DNA of 10,953 nucleotides from contig NW_025062428.1 in the NCBI RefSeq assembly GCF_000002995.4, forward strand, positions 1 to 10,953, read 5' to 3'. This document shows, piece by piece, positions 9,629 to 10,953 of the stretch (position 1 is its first letter; each line of letters begins with the position of its first letter). This DNA comes from Brugia malayi (Eukaryota > Nematoda > Chromadorea > Rhabditida > Onchocercidae). The translations under genes and the position numbers were made by a program. The notes under the pieces are model-generated. The model was not told where the DNA came from and searched no databases. It saw only the letters and a program-made list of their open reading frames with translations.

Positions 9629-9972
9629 GATTTCAAATATTTTTTAAATATTAAAATTAATTTTAGTCACAAATCCAGATTGGGTTACTACAGAAATTTC
9701 GACAGATTTTAAAAGTTTTAATAAAATAAATACTAAAAATGTTTTAATTTTTAATAATTCTGTTTCAAATAAAATCTTCCAATGCCGGGAAAATATATTT
9801 TATCTAAAAATAAACATTTATTGAACTTAATTGATTACTTTTATTTGCATTAAAGTTGATCTGCTGACATTCTATTTACTATTTTTGACATTTTATGCTA
9901 ACTTTGGACTTTAAAAGTTAACTTTAAAGCAAACTTTCATTGCAGAAATTAATGAAATCTGCAATTATAATT
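9629..9972 (+). repeat. Satellite monomer 29
   Basis: 344 bp. Consensus except G at position 227 and a TG junction. Confidence 0.95.
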
Positions 9973-10316
9973 GATTTCAAATATTTTTTAAATATTAAAA
10001 TTAATTTTAGTCACAAATCCAGATTGGGTTACTACAGAAATTTCGACAGATTTTAAAAGTTTTAATAAAATAAATACTAAAAATGTTTTAATTTTTAATA
10101 ATTCTGTTTCAAATAAAATCTTCCAATGCCGGGAAAATATATTTTATCTAAAAATAAACATTTATTGAACTTAATTGATTACTTTTATTTGCATTAAACT
10201 TGATCTGCTGACATTCTATTTACTATTTTTGACATTTTATGCTAACTTTGGACTTTAAAAGTTAACTTTAAAGCAAACTTTCATTGCAGAAATTAATTAA
10301 ATCTGCAATTATAATT
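9973..10316 (+). repeat. Satellite monomer 30 (consensus type)
   Basis: 344 bp. Consensus at every site checked; C at position 227; S junction. Same as monomers 8 and 27. Confidence 0.95.
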
Positions 10317-10660
10317 GATTTCAAATATTTTTTAAATATTAAAATTAATTTTAGTCACAAATCCAGATTGGGTTACTACAGAAATTTCGACAGATTTTAA
10401 AAGTTTTAATAAAATAAATACTAAAAATGTTTTAATTTTTAATAATTCTGTTTCAAATAAAATCTTCCAATGCCGGGAAAATATATTTTATCTAAAAATA
10501 AACATTTATTGAACTTAATTGATTACTTTTATTTGCATTAAACTTGATCTGCTGACATTCTATTTACTATTTTTGACATTTTATGCTAACTTTGGACTTT
10601 AAAAGTTAACTTTAAAGCAAACTTTCATTGCAGAAATTAATGAAATCTGCAATTATAATT
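10317..10660 (+). repeat. Satellite monomer 31
   Basis: 344 bp. Consensus with C at position 227 and a TG junction. It is the last near-consensus unit before the divergent partial copy. Confidence 0.95.
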
Positions 10661-10953
10661 GATTTCAAATATTTTTTAAATATTAAAATTAATTTTAGTC
10701 ACAATTCTAGATTGGGTTACCACAGAAATTTCGACAGATTTTAAAAGTTTTAATAAAATAAATACTAAAAATGTTTTAATTTTACTTAATTCTGTTTCAA
10801 ATAAAATCTTCCAATGCTGGAAAATATATTTTTTCTAAAAATAACATTTATTGAACTTAATTGATTACTTTTATTTGCATTAAATTGATCTGCTGACATT
10901 CTATTTACTATTTTTGACATTTTATGCTAACTTTGGACTTTAAAAGTTAATTT
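10661..10953 (+). repeat. Satellite monomer 32 (partial, divergent)
   Basis: 293 bp, cut by the window end, with about 12 differences. It has cacaattctag (XbaI site at 10706-10711, shared with monomer 2), ttaccacag, and actt at 10784-10787 where the consensus has taat. The hotspot is aatgctggaaaa, followed by ttttttcta. One A is lost in aaaataacattt and the base at the C/G site (227) is deleted (taaattgatc). The last bases, gttaattt, depart from consensus gttaacttt, possibly the real array edge. Confidence 0.93.

Larger units (their letters stand above)
1..10953. repeat. Satellite DNA array, ~344-bp monomer, 32 head-to-tail copies
   Basis: The 11-base anchor gatctgctgac recurs 32 times, first at 230 and last at 10887, with spacings of 341-345 bp (mean about 343.8). 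Every base of the window falls inside a copy and all copies share one orientation. The consensus is about 20% G+C (70 G/C in 344 by hand count) and has only two CpGs, at monomer positions 72 and 158. Stops occur in all frames, so the array is non-coding. Pericentromeric or centromeric satellites of eukaryotes typically look like this, and 344 bp is about two nucleosome repeats, but location and function are inferred. No internal duplication into two 172-bp halves was seen. I do not recognise the family with certainty; ~170/~340-bp AT-rich satellites are known in beetles and other insects. Confidence 0.97.

Noticed and set aside
1..10953. CRISPR array
   Set aside because: The repeat unit is about 344 bp with no unique spacers; the whole unit is conserved.
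1..10953. Hammerhead ribozyme, as encoded by some animal satellites
   Set aside because: The ctgatga core was not found on either strand; the closest motif, ctgctgac, lacks it.
1..10953. Monomer built from two related 172-bp halves
   Set aside because: Comparing the halves showed no consistent similarity. Only short pieces recur (ttttaaaagtt at 79 and ctttaaaagtt at 281; cagaaatt at 63 and 315), at offsets of about 202 and 252, not 172.
1..10953. Promoters, terminators and poly(A) signals (TATA-like and aataaa strings)
   Set aside because: Such strings occur in every unit by composition, with no gene to serve.
1..10953. Transposable element or LTR copies
   Set aside because: No coding remnants, terminal repeats, target-site duplications or insertion breaks; the unit phase is unbroken from end to end.

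Overview
The window is one uninterrupted satellite-DNA array. A single unit of about 344 bp (observed 342-345 bp) repeats head to tail in one orientation from the first base to the last. It gives 31 full monomers plus a partial 32nd (293 bp). The monomer consensus, summed by eye, is about 20% G+C. No unique sequence, gene, RNA gene, transposon or spacer interrupts the array. The two open frames longer than 60 codons are by-products of single-base changes in the repeat.

The organism is almost certainly a eukaryote with an AT-rich genome. Long homogeneous head-to-tail arrays with units near 170 or 340 bp are typical of pericentromeric or centromeric heterochromatin. An insect such as a beetle would fit, but nothing in the sequence fixes the taxon or the chromosomal site.

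Monomers are counted here from the g of 'gatttcaaat' (monomer position 1), which puts the window start exactly at a monomer start. The units begin at 1, 345, 688, 1031, 1374, 1719, 2063, 2405, 2749, 3093, 3436, 3779, 4123, 4467, 4812, 5156, 5500, 5844, 6187, 6531, 6875, 7219, 7563, 7908, 8252, 8597, 8941, 9285, 9629, 9973, 10317 and 10661. Interior units differ from the consensus at only about 0-5 positions, and several are identical as read (8, 27 and 30; 15, 17 and 28). The outermost units, 1 and 32, carry about 16 and 12 differences, so the window ends look close to the real array edges.

Variation is concentrated at a few sites: (i) a hotspot at monomer positions 148-165 (consensus cttccaatgccgggaaaa); (ii) a three-base difference at 125-127 linked to that hotspot in units 1, 16 and 20; (iii) a C/G alternative at position 227; (iv) S, TG or +G states near position 325-328, just before the monomer junction; (v) the cacaaatccag stretch at 40-50; (vi) homopolymer lengths. 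These variants act as barcodes. They show block exchange between units and linkage across the junction, but no strict higher-order repeat. The monomer also carries a conserved cluster of palindromes from position 281 across the junction to position 37 of the next unit.
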